Shown here one piece after another: positions 24,609 to 30,612 of a stretch of 30,612 nt of DNA; position 1 is the stretch's first letter, and each line of letters starts with the position of its first letter. The position numbers and the translations under genes are program-made. The DNA comes from CAZOVK01 sp964583165 (GTDB taxonomy: Bacteria; Bacillota; Clostridia; Lachnospirales; WRAX01): contig CAZOVK010000024.1 in assembly GCA_964583165.1 (NCBI GenBank), forward strand, positions 1 to 30,612, read 5' to 3'. Under the pieces are notes generated by a model. That model was not told the DNA's origin and did no database searches. It was given only the letters and a program-made list of their open reading frames with translations.

Positions 24609-24642
24609 AAAAAATCGTCGGACATACGCCCAACGATTTTTT
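24609..24642 (-). terminator. msrA terminator
   Basis: AAAAATCGT pairs with ACGATTTTT around a 14-base loop and T-rich ends occur on both strands. It lies 3 bases past the msrA stop and separates it from the arsR promoter. Confidence 0.82.
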
Positions 24643-24645
24643 GTT

Positions 24646-25128
24646 CTAGCAAATTCCATGTAAGTCAATATGGCAATACCCGTCTGGGTTTTTATCGAGA
24701 TAATCTTGGTGATACTCTTCGGCGGGTAAGAAAATCGATAGCGGCATGACCTCAGTCACAATCGGCTTGTCGATTTTCTGTTGCGCGTCTGAAAGGCTGT
24801 CGTTTATGATATGCAAGTCCTTATCGTCCGTGTAATAAATCCCCGAGCGGTACTGCGTGCCGACATCTCCGGCTTGGCGGTTCATTGTTGTGGGGTCGAT
24901 AATCTTGAAGAAAATGCGGAGTAGTTCCGTCAGTGTTACCACATTTTCGTCATATACGAGGTGAACCGTTTCGGCGTGAAGTGTTGCGCCCGAACAGACC
25001 TCTTTATAAGTAGCGTCTTCCGTTATGCCGTTCGCGTAACCCACTGTTGTGTCCGTCACGCCCTTAATCTTCTTGAAATAGGCTTCAAGCCCCCAGAAAC
25101 AACCGCCTGCCAAATAAATCTCTCTCAT
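24646..25128 (-). CDS. msrA: Peptide methionine sulfoxide reductase A
   Basis: MsrA reduces the S-form of methionine sulfoxide in damaged proteins. The 160-residue protein begins MREIYLAGGCFWGLEAYFK, with the catalytic cysteine in GCFWG. GVTDTTVGYANG, DPTTMNRQAGDVGTQYRSGIY and EEYHQDYL are family signatures. The ATG at 25128 has GGAGG 5 bases upstream; an upstream in-frame codon at 25182 would overlap the protease gene and is unlikely. It is the last gene of the ftsEX cluster, 50 bases after the protease, with a GC-rich hairpin between. Confidence 0.95.
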   Translation of the reverse strand: MREIYLAGGCFWGLEAYFKKIKGVTDTTVGYANGITEDATYKEVCSGATLHAETVHLVYDENVVTLTELLRIFFKIIDPTTMNRQAGDVGTQYRSGIYYTDDKDLHIINDSLSDAQQKIDKPIVTEVMPLSIFLPAEEYHQDYLDKNPDGYCHIDLHGIC

Positions 25129-25144
25129 TTTGTCCTCCGTATAA

Positions 25145-25162
25145 GGGGCGGAAACCCGCCCC
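25145..25162 (-). other. GC-rich hairpin between the Ctp protease and msrA
   Basis: GGGGCGG and CCGCCCC form a 7-bp GC stem with a four-base loop. Only CCCCTTAT follows on the minus strand, so it is a poor terminator. It may attenuate or stabilise the transcript ahead of msrA. Confidence 0.5.
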
Positions 25163-25178
25163 CCTCTTAACAATCGAT

Positions 25179-26420
25179 TCACTTCTTGTTTATTTGCCCC
25201 ATGATTACTTCGTGCGCCTTTTTGAGCTGAACATCTTCGTCTATAGTAAGGCTCGAAATGCGGATACTCAACTCTTCATCCATTTCGACGACATATTGCG
25301 GCTCGATACCGATACCCTGTATACAAACGCCACTTGGTGTGTAGTATTTGCTCGTTGTTATCTTAACCGCGCTACCGTCAGGCAATTCAAAGATTTTCTG
25401 AACAATGCCCTTGCCGAAAGTGCGCGTGCCCACGGCGATACCCACCTTCGTATCGATAACCGCGCCCGTCAATACCTCTGAGGCCGACGCACTGCCGCCG
25501 TTTACGAGCAGAACGAGTGGTATTTTAATGGCGGGTGATTCTGAATATAGGTAGTCTTTCTTGCCGTTTTTGTCCTCGGTGTAGGTGACAATGCCCTTGG
25601 GTATGAGCTTATCGGTTATCGCAGTGACGACATCGAGCCGCCCGCCCGGGTTGTTGCGTAAATCTATGATTAGGCCACTGACTTTCTTGCGCTGTAGGTC
25701 GTTAAACGCGTCCATGAACTGTTGGTAGGTGACCGCGTCAAATGACGTAATGCGTAGGTAACCGACATTACCGTCCAGTACCTTGTGTGACACTGTGGGG
25801 ATGTTGATTGTGTCGCGTTTGATGGTAACCGTGAGTTTCTCGGCGCCTTTATTACGTGCGATTGTCACAATCACGGTCGTGCCGGGTTCGCCCTTCATCA
25901 TCTTGACGGCCTCGTCGAGCCTGTCGCCCGTTACGGGTGTGCCGTTAATCTCGACAATCTCATCACCGGGAAGGATACCCGCGGCCGCGCCGGGGCTACC
26001 CTCGAATGGCGACACTACCTTAATCGTGTTGCGTTCGGTGTTCACGCCCACAACAACGCCGATACCCGCATAAACGCCCTCGGTGTCTTCAAGGAAGCGC
26101 TTGAACTGGTCGGTGTTCATGTATACCGTATAAGGGTCGCCCAAAGACGACACCAAATCGGCGTAAAATTTCTCGATAAGCGCCGCAGTTTCGTCAGTGT
26201 AGCCGTCTATATAGTTTTGTTCCAGCAGGCGGTTTATCCGCGCTAGTTTTTGGTCAACATTCAGACCGATTTGTTCTGTTGGAGTGGGTTCTGGCGTATT
26301 ATTCGTCATGCCGTTAATGGCATTAAACACTACATTCGCGCCCGAAACCGCGCAAACAACCACAACCATAAACAGAAGCCCGCACACTGCCCCTAAAAGA
26401 AACTGCCGACTATTATTCAT
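25179..26420 (-). CDS. S41 C-terminal processing peptidase (CtpA/CtpB type) with PDZ domain
   Basis: The 413-residue protease has one N-terminal membrane segment (about 7-30), so the body lies outside the membrane. A PDZ domain spans about 112-200 (GVYAGIGVVV, GSPGAAAGILPGDEIVEING). The serine-lysine catalytic set is S312 (GSASASE), K337 (TFGKG) and Q341, the same 25- and 4-residue spacing as in B. subtilis CtpB. I chose the ATG at 26420 because AAAGG lies 8 bases upstream. CTTTC/GAAAG could form a small hairpin that covers this ribosome-binding site. It is placed after the M23 peptidase gene, so it may process a cell-wall enzyme; that is inference. Confidence 0.94.
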   Translation of the reverse strand: MNNSRQFLLGAVCGLLFMVVVVCAVSGANVVFNAINGMTNNTPEPTPTEQIGLNVDQKLARINRLLEQNYIDGYTDETAALIEKFYADLVSSLGDPYTVYMNTDQFKRFLEDTEGVYAGIGVVVGVNTERNTIKVVSPFEGSPGAAAGILPGDEIVEINGTPVTGDRLDEAVKMMKGEPGTTVIVTIARNKGAEKLTVTIKRDTINIPTVSHKVLDGNVGYLRITSFDAVTYQQFMDAFNDLQRKKVSGLIIDLRNNPGGRLDVVTAITDKLIPKGIVTYTEDKNGKKDYLYSESPAIKIPLVLLVNGGSASASEVLTGAVIDTKVGIAVGTRTFGKGIVQKIFELPDGSAVKITTSKYYTPSGVCIQGIGIEPQYVVEMDEELSIRISSLTIDEDVQLKKAHEVIMGQINKK

Positions 26421-26543
26421 AAACAACACCTTTCAATGCCGGAAAGCGTATTTGCAAAGCTAGTTTCATTCTATTACAAGCTCTGCTTGTTTATTACACG
26501 CAATTTCCGAAAACGAGGGCGGGGGGCGGCATTACTTCGTTAT

Positions 26544-27731
26544 TTACTTCAAATACTTCATTGGGTCTACCGTATCGCCGTTTACACGGACTTCAAAGTG
26601 AAGGTGAGGGCCCGTGGAATAACCCGTCGAACCCGCCTTCGCGATTGTCTGTCCGCGGCTCACCTTGTCGCCCGCCGAAACCACCAGCTTCGAGTTGTGG
26701 GCGTAGAGTGTCGAAATTCCGCCGCCGTGGCTAACTACAACGGTGTATCCGTAACCGCTTCTGTAACCCGCGCTTAGAACCGTGCCGTCATTTGCCGCTA
26801 AAATCGGGGTTCCCATGTTTGCCTTTAGGTCAACGCCCGTGTGAAACTCTTTGCGGCGGCTGATGGGGTTAGTGCGGTTGCCATAGTTTGATGTTATCTG
26901 GTAGATGCCGCTGACAGGCCACTGCATTACGCCACCCGTATAGGGGTTAGAGGCCGCCGCGGCCGCTCTTGCCGCCGCTTCTTGCTGTGCTTTAAGCTTC
27001 GCCTGACGTTCAATCTCGGCTTCTGCCGCCTTGATTTGGTTCGCGATTTGTGTACCCTCTGTTTCCAGTTCGCTCAATTGCTGTTCAAATGTATGTTCGT
27101 TTTCTGTAAGCTTTAAGAGTATTTCGTCCTTTTCGGTCAGAGCCGTTTCAAGCTCGCGCTTGCGGAGTTGTTGTTGACTGGACAACACCTGAATTTCCAG
27201 ACGTTGGCGGTTCGTGTCTTCCAGCTTCTGGGATATGTCTTGCTCGATGGCTGAAAGGTTTTCTGCCATAGTGCGGTCATATTCCATGATGCTGTTGATA
27301 AATTCAACGCGGTTTAAGAAGTCGAAAAAGTCCTTTGAATTGAGTATTACCTCTATGTATGAAATATTTCCCTGTTCGTATAGAAAAACCAGACGTTCGC
27401 GCATAAGTTCATACTGCACGTCGCGTTCTGTTTGCGCGTGTTCCAATTCGGCTTCTGTTATGTTTAAAATGGCTTCTGTCTTCATGAGCTCGTTTGTGAT
27501 GATTTCAAGGTCGGCTTCACAGTCGTCGAGTTCTGCGTCTAAAAGCGCCACTTCGTTTAAGAGGTCACTCTTTTTCGCCTGTGTGTCTTTGAGCAAGTCG
27601 CGCGCTGTTTTGATTTTGGCGTTCTGCTCCTTCTGTCTGTCTTTTAAGTCGCCCAAACTCGCCATGACCTGACTTGAACCTATGATAACACACATAATCA
27701 AGGTCACGGCCGCTAACCAGAATTTTTTCAT
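26544..27731 (-). CDS. M23 murein hydrolase with long coiled coil (EnvC/PcsB-like architecture)
   Basis: A signal peptide (about 1-24) is followed by coiled coils (about 26-110 and 150-255), an Ala-rich hinge and an M23 domain (about 270-395). The zinc and catalytic residues H297, D301, H345, H376 and H378 are all present (FHTGVDLK, YAHNSKL, GPHLHFEV), so it should cleave peptidoglycan cross-links itself, unlike the degenerate E. coli EnvC. FtsX is known to control coiled-coil hydrolases of this layout at division sites or side walls. It starts 27 bases after ftsX with GGAGG 5 bases before the ATG at 27731. Confidence 0.92.
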   Translation of the reverse strand: MKKFWLAAVTLIMCVIIGSSQVMASLGDLKDRQKEQNAKIKTARDLLKDTQAKKSDLLNEVALLDAELDDCEADLEIITNELMKTEAILNITEAELEHAQTERDVQYELMRERLVFLYEQGNISYIEVILNSKDFFDFLNRVEFINSIMEYDRTMAENLSAIEQDISQKLEDTNRQRLEIQVLSSQQQLRKRELETALTEKDEILLKLTENEHTFEQQLSELETEGTQIANQIKAAEAEIERQAKLKAQQEAAARAAAAASNPYTGGVMQWPVSGIYQITSNYGNRTNPISRRKEFHTGVDLKANMGTPILAANDGTVLSAGYRSGYGYTVVVSHGGGISTLYAHNSKLVVSAGDKVSRGQTIAKAGSTGYSTGPHLHFEVRVNGDTVDPMKYLK

Positions 27732-27758
27732 AGAAACCTCCCCCAATAAATCTAATCC

Positions 27759-28670
27759 CTAAACATCCAAATAACGTGTTACCGAAACGATTGAACCCAA
27801 ACTGCCGATAAACGCGCCCAAAAGAATCCCCAGCGGTACGAAAAGCGGGAAGAGCTTTACGGCCGTCTGAAACTTCACCAGCTCAAGCAGAAGCGGTGAG
27901 TAGCCGTAGAATGCGTTGATGGCGGGTGTATAACCAATCCAGCATAGTACAATGGGTATCGCCGCGCCGACAAGCCCGATGATGATACCCTCGATGACAA
28001 AAGGCGCGCGTATGAACATGTCTGTCGCGCCCACGTACTTCATAATGAAGATTTCGTTTTTGCGATTGTTTACCGTGAGCTTGACGGTGTTCATAATTAT
28101 GACGACCGACAAGAACGCAAGCAGAATTATCATGCTAATACTGATGATGCGGATGACATTGTTCACGCCTATCAGCATTTCTGTCGCTTGTTTCGCGTGG
28201 CGAACGGTTTTAATGCCTGCGTCCGAATAATCCTGCGCCATTAGAGTGTCAATGACTTGCGGCTGATATTTCGTGTCGTCAAGGTGAATCACGAACGAGC
28301 GCGGCAGTGGGTTGTTGTTGCGAAAACTAAGCACCATATCGGCATATTCGCCGAAACTCTCGGCATACTGAACAAGCGCGGTGTCAGCGTCTACATAGTC
28401 AACGGTTTCAACGTGCGGAATTTCTAAAATCTTTTCACGGAGGGCGTTCAGCGTGTCCGTTGAAGCTTCTTGCTTGATAGTTACAGACAGCCCGACAGTG
28501 CCTTCCAATTGTTTTAACGAGTAATCCAGATTTATCGCCAATATGTAACTGACGGTTACAATAAACATACACGCCGTCACGGTAAAGATACTCGTAACAG
28601 TCATAAGCCCGTTGCGGAACAGGCTTTTTAGCGCCTCTTCTATATAAAGCCGCAAAGAGCTAACTTTCAT
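27759..28670 (-). CDS. ftsX: Cell-division protein FtsX
   Basis: FtsX is the membrane partner of FtsE and passes its ATPase state to an outside hydrolase. The 303-residue protein opens MKVSSLRLYIEEALKSLFRNGLMTV, then a first membrane segment, an external domain (about 50-165), and three further membrane segments (about 170-200, 215-245 and 270-300), the usual four-segment layout. The ATG at 28670 overlaps the end of ftsE by 11 bases, with AAGGGCGG about 8 bases upstream. A TTG at 28691 would only lengthen the overlap. Confidence 0.94.
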   Translation of the reverse strand: MKVSSLRLYIEEALKSLFRNGLMTVTSIFTVTACMFIVTVSYILAINLDYSLKQLEGTVGLSVTIKQEASTDTLNALREKILEIPHVETVDYVDADTALVQYAESFGEYADMVLSFRNNNPLPRSFVIHLDDTKYQPQVIDTLMAQDYSDAGIKTVRHAKQATEMLIGVNNVIRIISISMIILLAFLSVVIIMNTVKLTVNNRKNEIFIMKYVGATDMFIRAPFVIEGIIIGLVGAAIPIVLCWIGYTPAINAFYGYSPLLLELVKFQTAVKLFPLFVPLGILLGAFIGSLGSIVSVTRYLDV

Positions 28671-29349
28671 TGTCGTAACCGCCCTTTTCAATATCTTGAA
28701 TCATCTTGCCCGAGCGCAAGCGAATAACGCGCTTTTGCATGTCGTCCACTATATCCCACGCGTGGGTGGCTACAATAATGGTCGTGCCGCGCTCATTGAG
28801 AAACTCGAGCAACTTCATAATCTCCCACGCCGTGTCGGGGTCAAGGTTACCCGTTGGCTCGTCTGCCAGAAGCAGTGGCGGGGCGTTCACAATCGCGCGG
28901 GCAATGGCCGTGCGCTGTTGTTCGCCACCCGAAAGCTGATGAGGGTAACTCTTCGCTTTTTTAGAAAGCCCAACAAGAGCCAAAACACTCGGAACGGCGC
29001 GACGTATCTCACGATGCGGCGCTTCAACAATCTGCATGGAGAACGCGACATTTTCATAAACCGTCTTGTTCGGCAGAAGCCTGAAATCCTGAAATACCGT
29101 ACCTAGTTTGCGCCGCAAAAACGGTACTTTCTTCTTAGGCAACTCCGAGATGTTCACGTCGTCTAACATGATACTGCCGCTTGTGAGTTTCTCCTCGCGC
29201 ATGAGCAGTTTCAGCATGGTGCTCTTGCCCGAGCCCGAAGGCCCCACGAAGAACACGAACTCCCCGTTATCAATCTCCAAATTCACGTCCTGCAAAGCCT
29301 TCACGCCGTTATCGGCATAGACTTTACAGGCGTTCACGAATTGTATCAC
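28660..29349 (-). CDS. ftsE: Cell-division ATP-binding protein FtsE
   Basis: FtsE is the ABC ATPase of the FtsEX complex. The 229-residue protein has Walker A GPSGSGKST (36-44), a Q-loop in VFQDF, the signature LSGGEQQR (139-146), Walker B LLLADEP (159-165) and the switch histidine H196. The start is GTG at 29349, with AAGGGG about 10 bases upstream that overlaps the end of the regulator gene. It lies 14 bases after that gene, so the two are probably co-transcribed. Confidence 0.95.
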   Translation of the reverse strand: MIQFVNACKVYADNGVKALQDVNLEIDNGEFVFFVGPSGSGKSTMLKLLMREEKLTSGSIMLDDVNISELPKKKVPFLRRKLGTVFQDFRLLPNKTVYENVAFSMQIVEAPHREIRRAVPSVLALVGLSKKAKSYPHQLSGGEQQRTAIARAIVNAPPLLLADEPTGNLDPDTAWEIMKLLEFLNERGTTIIVATHAWDIVDDMQKRVIRLRSGKMIQDIEKGGYDNES

Positions 29350-29363
29350 CTATATAAAACCCC

Positions 29364-30446
29364 TTATTCGCTGGTCTGCTTATGCTTCATGTATTTGCTG
29401 ACCATGAGCATGATTTTGAATGTTATTGCGTCATCGAAATTACGCAAGTCAAGACCTGTAATCTTCTGCAGTTTGTCTAAGCGATACACGAGTGTGTTCC
29501 TGTGTATATAAAGCTGACGGCTTGTTTCTGACACATTCAGATTATTTTCGAAGAATTTATATACCGTGGACAAACTCTCCTCGTCGAAACGCTCCATATC
29601 TACGCCGTGCAAAACTTCTTGCAAGAACATGCGGCAAAGCGGCATCGGCAACTGATATATCAAACGCCCAAGCCCCAATCGTTCATAGTTTATCACATAA
29701 CGTTCAGGCTCGAAAATGCGCCCGACTTCCATTGCCATTTTGGCTTCTTTATATGACGCGCTGACTTGTTTCAAGTCAGACACAATCGTGCCAATCGCGA
29801 CATAAACGCTCCTCATACACTCGCTTGTGAGCGTGTCACATATCATACGCGCGATTTTTTCAAGCGTTTGTATGTCGTCGCCGTCCTTTAACTCTTTAAT
29901 AAGGATAACGCCCGTTTCGTCAACGCTTGTCACGAAGTCTTTGAGCTTTGACGGGAAGAGGTTTCTGACCATCTCCGGCAAGCCTAGTTCTAACGCGCCT
30001 TCTGCCTCAATCAATACACAAGCGCGGCGCAAACTGTTGTCAATACGCAATTTCTTCGCACGGCTGTGAATATCGACAAGCAAGAGGTTATCAAGAAGTA
30101 GGTTCTTGATGAAGTTATCGCGGTCGAAACGCTCCTTATATGCCGCGAACAGGCTTTGGAGGTGAAACGCCGCGAGTTTGCCGATGCGATATGTTTCTTC
30201 GTCTTCGCCCTTGACACAAATGACATATTCTGCTATCTGGTTGTCATACACCTTGAAAAGCTGATAACCCGCAACAAGCTGGCTTTCGGCAGGTGATGAC
30301 AGAAATTGAACAACGGTATCGCTTAAATCGGGTGGCGCGTCAGTACCCGCGCAGGTCTTCCCGTCACGCTCCGTCACAAAGATTTCACGGCGCGTAATGT
30401 TTTTTAGCCCTTCTATGGTTGATTGCAGTATCTGGTTTGAAAGCAT
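29364..30446 (-). CDS. CdaR/PucR-type transcriptional regulator
   Basis: The 360-residue protein ends in a PucR-type helix-turn-helix (about 300-350: NLNVSETSRQLYIHRNTLVYRLDKL). The middle (about 140-260) looks like the CdaR GGDEF-like domain. The N-terminal part is a likely ligand-sensing domain with no clear match by eye. Relatives control sugar-acid or purine use, yet this gene sits directly before ftsE and so may control a division or cell-wall operon. Its ribosome-binding site is weak (GGGTT). Two candidate promoters and two palindromes lie upstream. Confidence 0.8.
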   Translation of the reverse strand: MLSNQILQSTIEGLKNITRREIFVTERDGKTCAGTDAPPDLSDTVVQFLSSPAESQLVAGYQLFKVYDNQIAEYVICVKGEDEETYRIGKLAAFHLQSLFAAYKERFDRDNFIKNLLLDNLLLVDIHSRAKKLRIDNSLRRACVLIEAEGALELGLPEMVRNLFPSKLKDFVTSVDETGVILIKELKDGDDIQTLEKIARMICDTLTSECMRSVYVAIGTIVSDLKQVSASYKEAKMAMEVGRIFEPERYVINYERLGLGRLIYQLPMPLCRMFLQEVLHGVDMERFDEESLSTVYKFFENNLNVSETSRQLYIHRNTLVYRLDKLQKITGLDLRNFDDAITFKIMLMVSKYMKHKQTSE

Positions 30447-30472
30447 GAACCCAACCCACTCTCGTAAGAATT

Positions 30473-30501
30473 ATTGTAACATAGACTTTTAACAATATCC
30501 A
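30473..30501 (-). promoter_or_regulatory. Candidate proximal promoter of the regulator–ftsEX operon
   Basis: On the minus strand TGGATA (30496-30501) and TACAAT (30473-30478) are 17 bases apart. A TG before the -10 gives an extended -10 box that may offset the poor -35 box. Confidence 0.45.
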
Positions 30502-30524
30502 GTATATCGTAATTATATTTAACA

Positions 30525-30572
30525 AATTGTTCACAATTGCAAGTCCTCGCCTTTATTATAACCAAAAGGTTA
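30525..30572. promoter_or_regulatory. Two palindromes in the upstream region
   Basis: AATTGT-TC-ACAATT (30525-30538) and TAACC-AAAA-GGTTA (30559-30572) are perfect inverted repeats. The second overlaps the distal promoter's -10 box and spacer. Both could be operators, possibly for the regulator itself. Confidence 0.4.
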
Positions 30573-30583
30573 CAAAACGACAA
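30555..30583 (-). promoter_or_regulatory. Candidate distal promoter of the regulator–ftsEX operon
   Basis: On the minus strand TTGTCG (30578-30583) and TATAAT (30555-30560) are 17 bases apart. Transcription from here gives a leader of about 100 bases. Confidence 0.6.
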
Positions 30584-30612
30584 ATGTATTCTAACATATA
30601 TATTTCTACAAA

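Noticed and set aside
26421..26543. Hairpin ACAAGC-TCT-GCTTGT between the M23 and Ctp genes as a terminator.
   Set aside because: The T-rich side is on the plus strand, where no gene ends; on the minus strand it is followed by AATAG, so it is not a convincing terminator for this operon.

Overview
The window looks like chromosomal DNA from a motile, anaerobic Clostridia-class Firmicute with moderate GC. The evidence is an IspH–ribosomal protein S1 fusion, a single-chain iron-sulfur L-serine dehydratase, RecU, a secA–prfB pair, a degenerate EAL/HDOD protein, a MAF flagellin glycosyltransferase and an FtsEX/M23/Ctp cluster. I cannot name a genus. I count 26 protein-coding genes, 24 of them on the minus strand. 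Only pncB and one lipoprotein lie on the plus strand. I see no rRNA, tRNA, insertion sequence, prophage or CRISPR array.

Layout, left to right (minus-strand groups are transcribed right to left). (1) 1-892: 5' part of an Xaa-Pro aminopeptidase gene. (2) 974-6033: flagellin, then a terminator, a MAF glycosyltransferase, a GNAT enzyme and IspH-S1. (3) 6034-6376: an intergenic region that appears to hold an unannotated plus-strand small RNA gene. It has a consensus promoter, two tandem hairpins with the same architecture and compensatory base changes, and a terminator. (4) 6377-9198: EAL/HDOD regulator and L-serine dehydratase, divergent from pncB (9314-10759). The two genes share one palindromic -35 element. 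(5) 10787-21317: a long co-directional run starting at secA: secA, prfB (programmed +1 frameshift), a small leucine-rich protein, an RluA-type pseudouridine synthase, GNAT, a sugar nucleotidyltransferase, a QueG-like protein, recU, a GH26-like lipoprotein and a FliK-like protein. (6) 21456-22073: a lipoprotein gene divergent from secA. (7) 22113-24519: an ArsR/SmtB repressor and a P1B ATPase with a very His/Cys-rich tail, behind a consensus promoter with an operator. (8) 24646-30446: a CdaR/PucR-like regulator, ftsE, ftsX, an M23 peptidase, a Ctp protease and msrA.

How the genes work together. Motility and envelope functions dominate: flagellin and its likely glycosyltransferase, a c-di-GMP-type HDOD scaffold, a FliK-like protein, SecA, and an FtsEX-controlled murein hydrolase next to a processing protease. 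Translation is the second theme: S1, RF2, pseudouridine synthase and a queuosine-type reductase. The least explained items are the small RNA at about 6218-6378, a strong internal ribosome-binding site that could release free S1 from the IspH-S1 gene, and the overlapping divergent sdaA/pncB promoters. All calls were made by eye; no homology search was run.
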